Assembly (NCBI GenBank): GCA_963701445.1
Contig: CAVPAM010000038.1
Location: forward strand, 186,001 to 250,000
DNA length: 64,000 bases
DNA from: CAKZLS01 sp963701445
GTDB taxonomy: Bacteria > Pseudomonadota > Alphaproteobacteria > Rhodospirillales > Defluviicoccaceae
Direction of reading: 5' to 3'
Shown here one piece after another: positions 36,187 through 45,393 of this stretch. Below the pieces are notes generated by a model. The model was not told where the DNA came from. It did not search any database and worked only from the letters and a program-made list of their open reading frames with translations. Each line of letters opens with the position of its first letter. The first letter of the stretch is position 1. The translations under genes were made by a program, and so were the position numbers.

Positions 36187-36912
36187 ATGACGTACATTGC
36201 ACCGAATTGGCTGAGATGGATGATCCACGATGGCGCCAGCAGTCCGCTGTGGGCGTTGATCCGCGACGGCTCGGTTGGCGATCGGGTCGGGAACGAGGGC
36301 GTTCAATTCACGAATGAAGCCATGGCGGGTGCGTGCGCACCCTATAGCTCGGATGTCGCTCCCGAGATTGACCACCGGACCGAGGCGGCAATCGTGCCCG
36401 AAGACGAGTTGGTGGCCGGCATTCTGGCAACACCGAGTTCAGGCTCGGAGGCTGACTACACCCGCATAACGCTGGCGCCAAATGACGATGCGGACGAAGT
36501 TTCGGCGACGGGTGGTATCGTGAGCCCCGTCGGCAATGAAGATGGCGAGGGAGGGAAGCTTGGCGTGTCGCTCTTGCCTCGCTTGACAGACACCTACGAC
36601 ATCGCTGCCGACGCTACAGATGGGAACGCCGGGATCTACGAAGTTGGGATATCTGAGGTAACGGTCGCCGAATCGAACCCAGACAAGGTGGTGCTCGAAG
36701 CCGGCGAGTACCCCATTAATCTGACAAGAGAGGATCTCGGACTCAAACAAATCGGTCCATTGGCGTTGGTTGAATGGAGTGATCTGGCTTTTGTAGTCTC
36801 GTTTCCAGCCATTGATCCTTTAAGCGGGCAGGTCGTTACCGCTTTCTTGTCACGGACAGGGGAGAGAATTTATTTTCATGGAATTTGGGTATTATTACAT
36901 CAGAAGAATTAA
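36187..36912 (+). CDS. RTX4 head (degenerate), separated by a frameshift
   Basis: A 241-residue frame with a good ribosome site. It begins MTYIAPNWLRWMIHDGA, which aligns loosely with the RTX2 start, and contains a weak PPC-like stretch (KLGVSLLPRLTDTYDIAADA, then GNAGIYEVGISE). The remainder corresponds to the non-repeat segment after PPC in RTX3. The frame is lost near 36885, where the main RTX4 frame takes over. Codon use is less GC-biased than in the stalk, suggesting decay or a different origin. Confidence 0.65.
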   Translation: MTYIAPNWLRWMIHDGASSPLWALIRDGSVGDRVGNEGVQFTNEAMAGACAPYSSDVAPEIDHRTEAAIVPEDELVAGILATPSSGSEADYTRITLAPNDDADEVSATGGIVSPVGNEDGEGGKLGVSLLPRLTDTYDIAADATDGNAGIYEVGISEVTVAESNPDKVVLEAGEYPINLTREDLGLKQIGPLALVEWSDLAFVVSFPAIDPLSGQVVTAFLSRTGERIYFHGIWVLLHQKN

Positions 36913-39900
36913 GGATTGGCTCCATATCCGGCCCACTATTTTACCATTTGCAGAATCTTCGGGTTCCGCTTTCTAGTCCCGATTACGCGTTTGAAAACGC
37001 AAGATTACTCTCCGGCGATGACATTATTGTCGGAGGCGAATTCGACGATCACCTGCTCGGCTTCGCCGGTAACGACCTTATCCGCGGACTTGATGGCAAC
37101 GATACCGTTGATGGCGGTTTGGGTGGCGACACCATGGTCGGTGGCCTTGGAAACGATTGGTATGTCGTCAACGATCTTGGCGATGTGATAGGCGAAGAGC
37201 TCAACGAGGGTTATGACACAGTCGCCAGTTCGGTTTCTTATGACCTTCATGAAAACGTCGAACACCTGACCCTGATCGGCAAGAAGCCCATCTCCGGCAC
37301 CGGCAACGATCTTGACAACCTCATCGTCGGCAATGCCGCCTCCAACCGGCTGGACGGCGGCGGCGGAGCGGACACCCTGGAGGGCGGCAAGGGAAACGAC
37401 TTTTACGTGTTCGACCCCGCCGACGTGATCGTCGAGCATGCCAACGGCGGCGCCGACACCATCCTAAGTATGATCGACTGCACCGTGATCGAGAACTGCG
37501 AGCACGCGATACTGATGGAAGGCGCCGGCAACATTTCCGCCACGGGCAACGATGTCAACAACACCCTCACGGGCAACGAAGGCCACAACGCCCTCTTTGG
37601 CGCCGGTGGAAATGATCTGCTTCGTGGCGGCGAGGGAAACGACACGCTGGATGGCGGCGCCGGCGCGGACCGGCTTGAAGGCGGCGCCGGGGACGACATG
37701 TTTTACGTCGACGCCCGGGGTGACGTCGTCGTCGAAACGGCGGGCGCGGGCCGGGATGTCGTGGTCAGCGCCATCGACTACGCTCTCGGCGGGTACCTTG
37801 AGGATCTGACGCTGACCGGCGATGCCGTCAAAGCCATCGGCAACGCGGCGGATAACGTTCTGACCGGCAATGCGGCGGCCAACATGCTGAATGGCGGCAA
37901 GGGCGCCGACACCATGGCGGGCCGCGGCGGCGACGATCTGTACATCTGCAATGACCCCGGAGATGTGGTGACGGAAAACGCCGGCGAGGGCATTGACACG
38001 GTGATGAGCGCGGCGAACTGCTTGCTCGCCGCCAATGTCGAAAACCTGACGCTCATCGGCACGGCGATCGAGGGAACGGGGAATTCGGACGCCAACGTGC
38101 TCGTCGGCAATGCCTACCACAATATTCTTATTGGCCTTGGCGGCAACGACACGATCAATGGCGGGGCGGGCAACGACACCATGGTGGGCGGCGCCGGCGA
38201 CGACGAGTATGTCGTCAACAGCCCGAAGGATAGCATAGTGGAGATTGCCGGCGAGGGAACCGACAAGGTGAACAGCGCGGTGAGCTTCGATCTGTCGGTG
38301 GCTGGTGCCCACGTTGAAAACCTGACGCTGATCGGCCGCGCGAACCTCTCGGCCAGGGGCGACGCCGGCAACAATGTTCTCGAGGGGAATGCCGGCAGCA
38401 ACGTCCTCGACGGTCGAGCGGGCGCCGATCACATGATGGGGTACAGGGGCAACGACGTCTATGTCGTCGACGATCCCGGCGACGTGGTTTCGGGCGAGGA
38501 GGCGGGGGGCGGCATCGACAGGGTGGAGAGCACGGTATCGTACGTCCTCGGCGAGCACCTTGAGAAGCTGGTTCTGACGGGCGCGGACCACATCGACGCG
38601 ACCGGCAACGGCGGCAACAACGTTCTCATCGGAAATGATGGAAACAACGTCATAGACGGCCGGGCGGGCGCCGATATCATGGTTGGCGGCGCCGGGGACG
38701 ACATGTTTTACGTCGACGTCCGGGGTGACGTCGTCGTCGAAAAGGCGGGCGGGGGACGGGACGTCGTGGTCAGCGCCATCGACTACGCTCTCGGCGGGTA
38801 TCTTGAGGACCTGACGCTGACCGGCGATGCCGTCAAAGCCATCGGCAACGCGGCGGATAACGTTCTGACCGGTAACGCGGCGGCCAACATGCTGAATGGC
38901 GGCAAGGGCGCCGACACCATGGCGGGCGGCGGCGGCGACGATCTGTATATCTGCAACGATCCCGGAGATGTGGTGACGGAAAACACCGGCGAGGGCATCG
39001 ACACGGTGCTGAGCGCCGTGAACCGCGTGCTCGCCGCCAATGTCGAAAACCTGACGCTGATCGGCACGGCGATCGAGGGAACGGGGAATTCGGACGCCAA
39101 CGTGCTCGTCGGCAATGCCTACCACAATATTATGACGGGCCTTGGCGGCAACGACACGATCGATGGCGGGGGTGGTAACGATACCCTGTATGGCGGTCCC
39201 GGTAACGACGAACTCACCGGACGCGTTGGAAACGATCTGTTTGTCTGCCTTCCCGGGGACGGGGTCGACACCATTACCGATTTCACTCCTGGTCACGATC
39301 GTATCGATCTTTGGGCGTTCGGTGGGGAAATCGGCGACTGGGCAACCCTCGCGTCCTTGTTGGTTCCGGTCAACGGCGACAAGGATACGGAGATCCGCTT
39401 CGCCGATGCCGGTAACAAGCTGATTCTTGTCGGCGTCGATTTTAACAAATTGGATGTGTATGACTTCGCGGGAATTGCGTCCGGCCTTTACCTCGAAGGC
39501 GACGGCGACGGCAATATTTTGACCGGTGGCGATGACGCCGACATCCTCGTGGGGCTGGGCGGCGACGACACGATCACCGGCGGGGGCGGCCATGATACGG
39601 TGTTTGGCGGCGACGGCGACGACTGGATTATCGGGGCCTCGGGTGCCGGCAATGACCGGTATGACGCAGGCGACGGTGTCGACACCCTCGTCCTCGCCAG
39701 CGCTCCCTCGCCGGTGGCGGTGAACTTGGTGAAGGGCACTGCCGGCGGCAAGGACATCGGCAAGGATAGCCTCGACGGGTTCGAAAATGTGATTGGCGGC
39801 CGGAGCAACGATACGATCGTTGGCAATGGCATCGATAACGTGCTGGACGGCGGCACCGGCGCCGATGTCATGGTGGGCGGCGACGGCGACGATCTGTATC

Positions 39901-41351
39901 TCGTCGACAACCGGCTGGACCGGATCGTCGAATACGGCGGCCAGGGAACGGACACGGTCCGCGTGGTGGGCGTGCTTCACCCGCACCCGAACTTCAACAG
40001 CTACGTCCTTTCGCCCAACGTCGAGAACCTGGTGATGCTGGACGCCGCCGGCGACGCCGGGGCCCGGGGCAACGCCGACGCCAACGTGCTCACCGGCAAC
40101 GCCGGCGCCAACCGGCTGGACGGCTTCCTCGGCGACGACACGCTGGAAGGCGGCGACGGCGACGATACCCTTCTCGGCAGCGTCGGCGATGACTCGCTGG
40201 ACGGCGGGGACGGCGACAACTCGCTCGACGGCGGCCCCGGCGACGACACCATGGCCGGCGGCGCCGGCGACGACACCTACGTCGTCAACAGCGCGGCCGA
40301 CGTGGTGACCGAGAACTCCGGCGAGGGCACGGACACCGTGCTCAGTTTCATCGACTTCGACCTCTCGGTCGATACCGCCCACGTGGAGAACCTGACGCTC
40401 GCCGGACTGGCCATCAACGGCACCGGCGACGACGGGGCCAACGCGGTGACGGGGAACGCGCGGCATAATCTCCTCGACGGCGGTCTCGGCGACGATACCC
40501 TCGACGGCGGCGCCGGCAACGACACGCTCATCGGCGGTCTTGGCGACAACTCCCTGCAAGGGGGCGCCGGGTTCGACATGGCGTCCTATGCCGATGCCGG
40601 TGGCGCGGTCACGGTGGATCTGTCGGTGGCCGGCGCCCAGAACACCGGCGCGGGCGGCATCGATATCCTCGACGGCATCGAGGGCGTGACGGGCGGCGAT
40701 TTCGACGACGCGCTCACCGGCGACAACCGGGCCAATACGCTTGAGGGCGGTGCCGGCGACGACACGCTGGATGGCGGCCTCGGCGGCGACAGGATGTTCG
40801 GCGGCGCCGGCGACGATCTCTACACGGTGGACTCGGCCGCCGACCGGATCTTCGAGAATGCCGGCGACGGCATCGACTCGGTGGAGAGCTCGGTGAGCCA
40901 TGCCTTGGCCGCTAATGTCGAGAACCTGACGCTGACCGGTTCCGGCAACATCAACGGCGTCGGCAACGCCGAGGACAACGATGATCGCCGGCAACGCCGG
41001 CCGGAACGTCCTTCTCGGCGGCAACGGCGACGACACGCTCGAAGGCGGCGACGGCAACGACACCCTGAACGGCGGCAACGGCGACGACGTTATCGAAGGC
41101 GGCCTCGGCCGGGACGTGCTCATCGGCGGCGCGGGCGCGGACAAGTTCGTGTTCGGAAGCCTCGCCGACAGCGGCGTCGGGGCGGCCCTGCGCGACGTCA
41201 TCGGCGGCTTCCGGTCGATCGAGGGCGACCTGATCGACCTGCATCTGATCGACGCCGATATCCTCTACGGCCGGCCACCAGGCGTTCGACTACATCGGCG
41301 CCGGCGCGTTCAACGGCGTGGCGGGCGAGCTTCGCTTCGCAAGCGGACTGA
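36885..41351 (+). CDS. RTX4 stalk (RTX repeats)
   Basis: A 1,488-residue frame. Its start codon lies inside the sequence homologous to the RTX3 non-repeat segment (RIGSISGPLFYHLQNL), so it is a continuation of the 36187 frame rather than a separate gene. RTX blocks and VENLTLIG modules follow. The part from 37285 to about 38090 matches RTX3 almost perfectly; later parts match RTX2 better. An extra base near 40982 shifts the frame, so the last 120 residues here are not genuine. Confidence 0.78.
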   Translation: MGIITSEELRIGSISGPLFYHLQNLRVPLSSPDYAFENARLLSGDDIIVGGEFDDHLLGFAGNDLIRGLDGNDTVDGGLGGDTMVGGLGNDWYVVNDLGDVIGEELNEGYDTVASSVSYDLHENVEHLTLIGKKPISGTGNDLDNLIVGNAASNRLDGGGGADTLEGGKGNDFYVFDPADVIVEHANGGADTILSMIDCTVIENCEHAILMEGAGNISATGNDVNNTLTGNEGHNALFGAGGNDLLRGGEGNDTLDGGAGADRLEGGAGDDMFYVDARGDVVVETAGAGRDVVVSAIDYALGGYLEDLTLTGDAVKAIGNAADNVLTGNAAANMLNGGKGADTMAGRGGDDLYICNDPGDVVTENAGEGIDTVMSAANCLLAANVENLTLIGTAIEGTGNSDANVLVGNAYHNILIGLGGNDTINGGAGNDTMVGGAGDDEYVVNSPKDSIVEIAGEGTDKVNSAVSFDLSVAGAHVENLTLIGRANLSARGDAGNNVLEGNAGSNVLDGRAGADHMMGYRGNDVYVVDDPGDVVSGEEAGGGIDRVESTVSYVLGEHLEKLVLTGADHIDATGNGGNNVLIGNDGNNVIDGRAGADIMVGGAGDDMFYVDVRGDVVVEKAGGGRDVVVSAIDYALGGYLEDLTLTGDAVKAIGNAADNVLTGNAAANMLNGGKGADTMAGGGGDDLYICNDPGDVVTENTGEGIDTVLSAVNRVLAANVENLTLIGTAIEGTGNSDANVLVGNAYHNIMTGLGGNDTIDGGGGNDTLYGGPGNDELTGRVGNDLFVCLPGDGVDTITDFTPGHDRIDLWAFGGEIGDWATLASLLVPVNGDKDTEIRFADAGNKLILVGVDFNKLDVYDFAGIASGLYLEGDGDGNILTGGDDADILVGLGGDDTITGGGGHDTVFGGDGDDWIIGASGAGNDRYDAGDGVDTLVLASAPSPVAVNLVKGTAGGKDIGKDSLDGFENVIGGRSNDTIVGNGIDNVLDGGTGADVMVGGDGDDLYLVDNRLDRIVEYGGQGTDTVRVVGVLHPHPNFNSYVLSPNVENLVMLDAAGDAGARGNADANVLTGNAGANRLDGFLGDDTLEGGDGDDTLLGSVGDDSLDGGDGDNSLDGGPGDDTMAGGAGDDTYVVNSAADVVTENSGEGTDTVLSFIDFDLSVDTAHVENLTLAGLAINGTGDDGANAVTGNARHNLLDGGLGDDTLDGGAGNDTLIGGLGDNSLQGGAGFDMASYADAGGAVTVDLSVAGAQNTGAGGIDILDGIEGVTGGDFDDALTGDNRANTLEGGAGDDTLDGGLGGDRMFGGAGDDLYTVDSAADRIFENAGDGIDSVESSVSHALAANVENLTLTGSGNINGVGNAEDNDDRRQRRPERPSRRQRRRHARRRRRQRHPERRQRRRRYRRRPRPGRAHRRRGRGQVRVRKPRRQRRRGGPARRHRRLPVDRGRPDRPASDRRRYPLRPATRRSTTSAPARSTAWRASFASQAD

Positions 41352-41449
41352 TGCAGGCGGACGTGGACGGCGACGGCGAAGCCGACATGGAAATCGCCGT
41401 GGCCGGTGTCTCGACCCTGTCGGAGGACGACTTCGTCCTGTTGTCGTAG
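40983..41449 (+). pseudogene. RTX4 C-terminus in shifted frames
   Basis: After 40982 one frame reads IAGNAGRNVLLGG to IDADILY. A further extra A at 41267 moves coding to a third frame, which reads SAGHQAFDYIGAGAFNGVAG and ends STLSEDDFVLLS at the stop 41447-41449. The final residues differ from the other three tails (LLS instead of LDDVIV or LDDVLV), and the array terminator is missing here. Confidence 0.72.
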
Positions 41450-41496
41450 CCGTCCCGCGCCGGTTCGATCGGTCGGGGGAGGACAATAAAAGAGAC

Positions 41497-41526
41497 GCCC
41501 CCGGGAAGTTGGATTTTCCCGGGGGC
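41497..41526. terminator. Bidirectional hairpin terminator between RTX4 and the phosphatase gene
   Basis: GCCCCCGGGAA (41497-41507), loop of eight, TTCCCGGGGGC (41516-41526): a perfect 11-base stem in the convergent gap. On the minus strand it is followed by TCTCTTTTATTG, so it should terminate the minus-strand gene ending at 41564. It probably also stops RTX4 transcripts. Confidence 0.8.
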
Positions 41527-41563
41527 AAGGTTTCCCGTGATGGGGGCTTGTGTCGAGGCCGCC

Positions 41564-44500
41564 TTACGTCAGGATGAAGTCGCCCTCCTGGAGATCGTCC
41601 TTGGCGATACCTTCGAGGATCAGGGCGTCTCCGGTCAGGCCGCTCAGCTCGATGAGCAGGTCGTCGCCGTCCTGCGTCGCGCCGGCGAGCAGATCGTCGA
41701 AACCGGCGAAACCGAAGTCGGAGACGTCGATGGCGTCCACGCCGATCTCGAAATCGGTGATCAGGTCGACGCCGGTCATCCACTCGGCCACGAACAGGTC
41801 GGCGTCGCGCCCGCCGGTCAGATCGTCGTCGCCCTCGCCGCCGACGAGGGTGTCCTCGCCGCGTCCGCCGGTCAGATCGTCGTCGCCTTCGCCACCCTTG
41901 AGGATGTCGTCGTCGCGGCCGCCGTCGAGATTGTCGTCTCCCGTTCCTCCGAGCAGAAGGTCGTCGCCGCGATCTCCGGACAGTTCGTCCTCGCCGGGGC
42001 CGCCGACGAGGGTGTCGTCCCCGAGACCGCCGAACAATTCGTCATCGCCCTGGCCGCCCTCGGCTTCGTCGAAGACCAGTTCGATGCTGAACATGGCGTC
42101 GTCGAAGTCCTGATCGCCGAGGTCCGGCAGGTCTTCCCAGGATTGATCCACGTGGCCCGCGCCGAGGTCGCCCGCGTTCATGATGTGATCCTCGCCGCCG
42201 GGGTTCTTGGCGGGATCGCTGAAGTAGGCGGCGGCGCCGCTGCCCTCCAGCACGGATCCGCTGGCGGTGTCCTTGATCTTCCACTCGCCGCCGTCCTCGA
42301 ACACCTTGAGATCGAGTGTCGCCGGATCGCCGCCCGCGAGCGGTCCGTTCGGTTGGCCGTTCAGGGCGTAGCCGTTGGGAACGAGGAAGAAGCCGATCTG
42401 GTCGAGCTTGCCCGGATCCACCGGCAGGTGCGCCTCGAAGTCCGCGACGTCGGGGTTGGTGTCCGCATCCACGTTGACCACCAGGATCTTGGCCTGGAGG
42501 CTTTCGGTGTCGTACCAGCCGTAAATGCTCTGGTACGCGGCGCTTTCGCCGAGGAACCGGATCCGCAGGCCGGCGTCGGCGCCGTCTCCGGCGACAAGGT
42601 CGTCGCCGATGCCGCCGGTCACGGTATCGTCGCCGTCGCCGCCGGTCAGCGTGTCGTCGCCATCGCCGCCGTCGAGTTCGTCGTCGCCCTCGCCGCCATC
42701 CAGGAGATCTTCGCCGTCGTCGCCGGCGAGTTCGTCGTCGCCCTCGTCGCCCGTCACGGTGTCATCGCCGTCTCCGCCCATGAGGGTGTCGTCACCCTCG
42801 CCGCCTTCCAGGACATCGTCGTCCTCGCCGCCGGAGACCATGTCGTCGCCCTCGCCGCCGGCGAGCGAGTCATCGTCGGCGCCGCCGTCCAGGGTGTCCT
42901 CGCCGCCGCGGCCGTCCATGGTATCCTCGCCACCGGCGCCCTCCAGAAGATTGCCGTTGCCGTCGCCGAGGATGACGTCGCTGAACTGGGTGCCCGTGAC
43001 GTTTTCCACGTCGTCGAGTTCGTCGATGCCCACCGGCGGCGGTCCGAACGGCTCGGCGCCGGGGCTGTAGAGGACGTTGAGTTGCCCTCCCTCGACCAGA
43101 CCCTCGGTCGCGATGACGCCGTCGCGAAGGGAGTGAGCCTGCACGTCGAACAGGAACACCTCGCCCGGCGCCTTGTCGAACAGCGTCGAGACATCGATGA
43201 TGCCGGAGCTTTCCCAGTTGCCCACGTCGCCCGGACGTGGGTCGGTGACACCCAGCGGCAGCACGGACGTCCGGTCGATTTCGCCAACCTGGACGGGATC
43301 GCCGCCTGGCGCGTTGGGGTCGAGGCGAACGATGGACGCCTCGTTGGTGTTGTTGCCGGCCGCAAAAAGGGAGCCGTTGGCCCGGTCTTCCTGGACGTAG
43401 ATGTAACCGTCGCGGGCCCAGTCCAGGTTGTCGGGACTGCGCAGCGCCCGGCTGGCATCCCCGTCGCCATCGTACAGGATCGAAATCTTGGCGCCCGTCG
43501 GCTCGCCCGTGGCGTCGAACGCGGCGTCGATGATGTACATTGTGCCCCACGTATCGGCATCGTTGTCGATGCCGGGCCGGCCGGTCGAGGCCAGGACCAC
43601 CTGCATGCCATTCGCCGGATTGGTGGCCACGTCCTCGGGACGCGAGAACTTGAACGCGCCCTGGTCCTCCTGGAAGTCGAGCAATCCGGTCTGGGTCAGG
43701 TACCCGACAGAGTCGTATCCCGCCGTTCCGGCCAGGGCCGGGTCGTAGTTGGGCACTTCCACCCATTCGCCGTCCAGCGTGTTGCCGTCGCCAAGGAACT
43801 CGGACGGCCTGGTTTCGCCGGTGGTGGATTTCCACATGTAGAGCTTGCCGTCGGCGAGGCCGTTGCGCTCCAGGAAGCCCGCTCCCGCCGAGGGATCCTT
43901 CTCGCCCACATAGAGGTAAAGCGGGCGTTCCTGGGCGTCGTCGCCCATGATGAAGGCCACCTTGTCGGCGACGCCGGTGTCGACCAGGGTGATGTTCTCC
44001 CAGTTGCCGCGGCCCATCATCGGCACCGCCCAGATGTCGCCGTTCGCGACGTCGATCGCCCACTCCGTGCCGCCTTCGGTTTCCTCGCCGGTGAAGTAGA
44101 CGCGGTCGGCGAGGCCCTGGCCGGCGCCGAAGGACTCCGGCTCGAACAGGGCGCTGGAGCAGAAGCGGTTGAAGCCCCACATGCCGGTGTCGTCGTTGAA
44201 ATTGAGTTCGTCGGCGCCGGGAATGTCGAACTGCGACGGATCGGTCATCAGGTCGCCGTTCCGATCGTAGATCCTCTCGTAGGCCAGTCCGGCACCCTCG
44301 ACGGAGAGGTCGTTCTTGTTGATGTCGACGTAGCTGACGCGCGCGGCGTTCAATTCGAACGTCCCGCCGGATCCGTCGGAAACCTCGTACGCATAGCCGC
44401 CCTGGTCCGTCGAGATCTCGTGGTTCACGAGAACGCGGATGGTGTCGGCGTCGTATGCATACGCGCCCATGCCGTCGAGAATTCCCGGCGGCGTGTATCC

Positions 44501-45313
44501 GCCGACGGTCTCGCCCACCGTGAACAGTTCCTTGGCGATATAGCCGTTGCGCCCGGACATCATCGACGGGGGCGCGATTTCCGCGACGCCCTCGTCAAGG
44601 TCGACCGTGACCGCGAACCCTGCTTCGCCCACATCCGTGTAATCCACCGTATCGTTTCCTTCTCCACCGTTGACACTGTCCGTGCCCGAATTCAGGCCCG
44701 GCATGAGCAGATCGTCGTCGTCCCCGCCGTCGAGATTGTCGGCGCCCTTCAACCCGGAAAGCGTATCGTTGCCCGCGAGACCGATCAGCGTGTCGGCGCC
44801 GGGCGTTCCGATCAGATTGTCGTCGCCGTCGGTGCCGATTTTCTCGACGCCGAGTACTTCGTCCGCGCGGAACTCCAGGTTCTGGATCCGGGTATCCTCC
44901 TCGATGGGCGTCTCTTCCGCGTCGAAGGGGGTACCGCCGCCGACGGGATGGTTTTCCGCGAAATACTCGGCGAGGGCGTCCTGCTCGGTTCCGGGCGCGG
45001 CGAAGTCCACCAGCCCCGGATCCGTCAGTTCGCCCACCAGATCCACGCGGTCGGCGAAGGCCGGATCCTGAGCGGCGAAGAACGCGAACGGGTAGCCGTC
45101 GCCGCCGCCGGCGAGGAAGTTGAGGGTGACGACGCGAATGGCCTCGGGCGCGCCGTCGACGATCTCGCCGTCCTCCACCACCGGAACCAGCGCGTCGCCG
45201 GTCACGATGGCCACCGACTGGACGCGTTCGCCGGCGGTGGTCTGCTCACCGGTGTCCGGATCCGACTCCCGTGCCTGGCGGCTCGGATCGAAGCTGAACT
45301 GGATGCCGCCCAC
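41564..45313 (-). CDS. Giant RTX phosphatase, 3' part: PhoX-like domain, DUF4114 and RTX repeats
   Basis: An open frame of 1,249 residues that continues the 5'-nucleotidase part; coding in this frame really begins near 45493 and the ATG at 45313 is internal. In order: the end of the nucleotidase C-terminal domain, an RTX block near residue 135 (GTDGDDNLIGTPGADTLIG), and a PhoX/DUF839-like phosphatase region (about 250-680: GYIAKELFTVGETVGGYTPP, VLVNHEIS, GMWGFNRFCSS, VYFTGEETEGG, SRPEDVATNPANG). A dense RTX block near 750-850, a DUF4114 domain (GLRIRFLGESAAYQS to DDAMFSIEL) and a final RTX block with VDLITDFEIGVDAIDVSDFG follow. The tail fits type I secretion. PhoX enzymes are calcium/iron-dependent alkaline phosphatases. 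Confidence 0.83.
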   Translation of the reverse strand: MGGIQFSFDPSRQARESDPDTGEQTTAGERVQSVAIVTGDALVPVVEDGEIVDGAPEAIRVVTLNFLAGGGDGYPFAFFAAQDPAFADRVDLVGELTDPGLVDFAAPGTEQDALAEYFAENHPVGGGTPFDAEETPIEEDTRIQNLEFRADEVLGVEKIGTDGDDNLIGTPGADTLIGLAGNDTLSGLKGADNLDGGDDDDLLMPGLNSGTDSVNGGEGNDTVDYTDVGEAGFAVTVDLDEGVAEIAPPSMMSGRNGYIAKELFTVGETVGGYTPPGILDGMGAYAYDADTIRVLVNHEISTDQGGYAYEVSDGSGGTFELNAARVSYVDINKNDLSVEGAGLAYERIYDRNGDLMTDPSQFDIPGADELNFNDDTGMWGFNRFCSSALFEPESFGAGQGLADRVYFTGEETEGGTEWAIDVANGDIWAVPMMGRGNWENITLVDTGVADKVAFIMGDDAQERPLYLYVGEKDPSAGAGFLERNGLADGKLYMWKSTTGETRPSEFLGDGNTLDGEWVEVPNYDPALAGTAGYDSVGYLTQTGLLDFQEDQGAFKFSRPEDVATNPANGMQVVLASTGRPGIDNDADTWGTMYIIDAAFDATGEPTGAKISILYDGDGDASRALRSPDNLDWARDGYIYVQEDRANGSLFAAGNNTNEASIVRLDPNAPGGDPVQVGEIDRTSVLPLGVTDPRPGDVGNWESSGIIDVSTLFDKAPGEVFLFDVQAHSLRDGVIATEGLVEGGQLNVLYSPGAEPFGPPPVGIDELDDVENVTGTQFSDVILGDGNGNLLEGAGGEDTMDGRGGEDTLDGGADDDSLAGGEGDDMVSGGEDDDVLEGGEGDDTLMGGDGDDTVTGDEGDDELAGDDGEDLLDGGEGDDELDGGDGDDTLTGGDGDDTVTGGIGDDLVAGDGADAGLRIRFLGESAAYQSIYGWYDTESLQAKILVVNVDADTNPDVADFEAHLPVDPGKLDQIGFFLVPNGYALNGQPNGPLAGGDPATLDLKVFEDGGEWKIKDTASGSVLEGSGAAAYFSDPAKNPGGEDHIMNAGDLGAGHVDQSWEDLPDLGDQDFDDAMFSIELVFDEAEGGQGDDELFGGLGDDTLVGGPGEDELSGDRGDDLLLGGTGDDNLDGGRDDDILKGGEGDDDLTGGRGEDTLVGGEGDDDLTGGRDADLFVAEWMTGVDLITDFEIGVDAIDVSDFGFAGFDDLLAGATQDGDDLLIELSGLTGDALILEGIAKDDLQEGDFILT

Positions 45314-45393
45314 CTGCGGGAAACGGCCGGGGGTGGCGCCGTCCTCGGTGGCCGCGACGCCGTGCTCCAGGACCTCCAGGAGCTGTTCCGGGG

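Larger units (their letters stand above)
16174..41449 (+). repeat. Array of four paralogous RTX genes
   Basis: Four consecutive plus-strand genes (RTX1 16174-22836, RTX2 23321-29981, RTX3 30819-35712, RTX4 36187-41449) share long, nearly identical blocks of calcium-binding nonapeptide repeats (GGxGxDxLx) and a common C-terminus of about 1.19 kb (from about 21640, 28830, 34530 and 40260). Their 5' ends differ. RTX2 matches RTX3 over about 25200-27450, and RTX4 matches RTX3 then RTX2 in different parts, as expected from repeated recombination. Confidence 0.9.
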
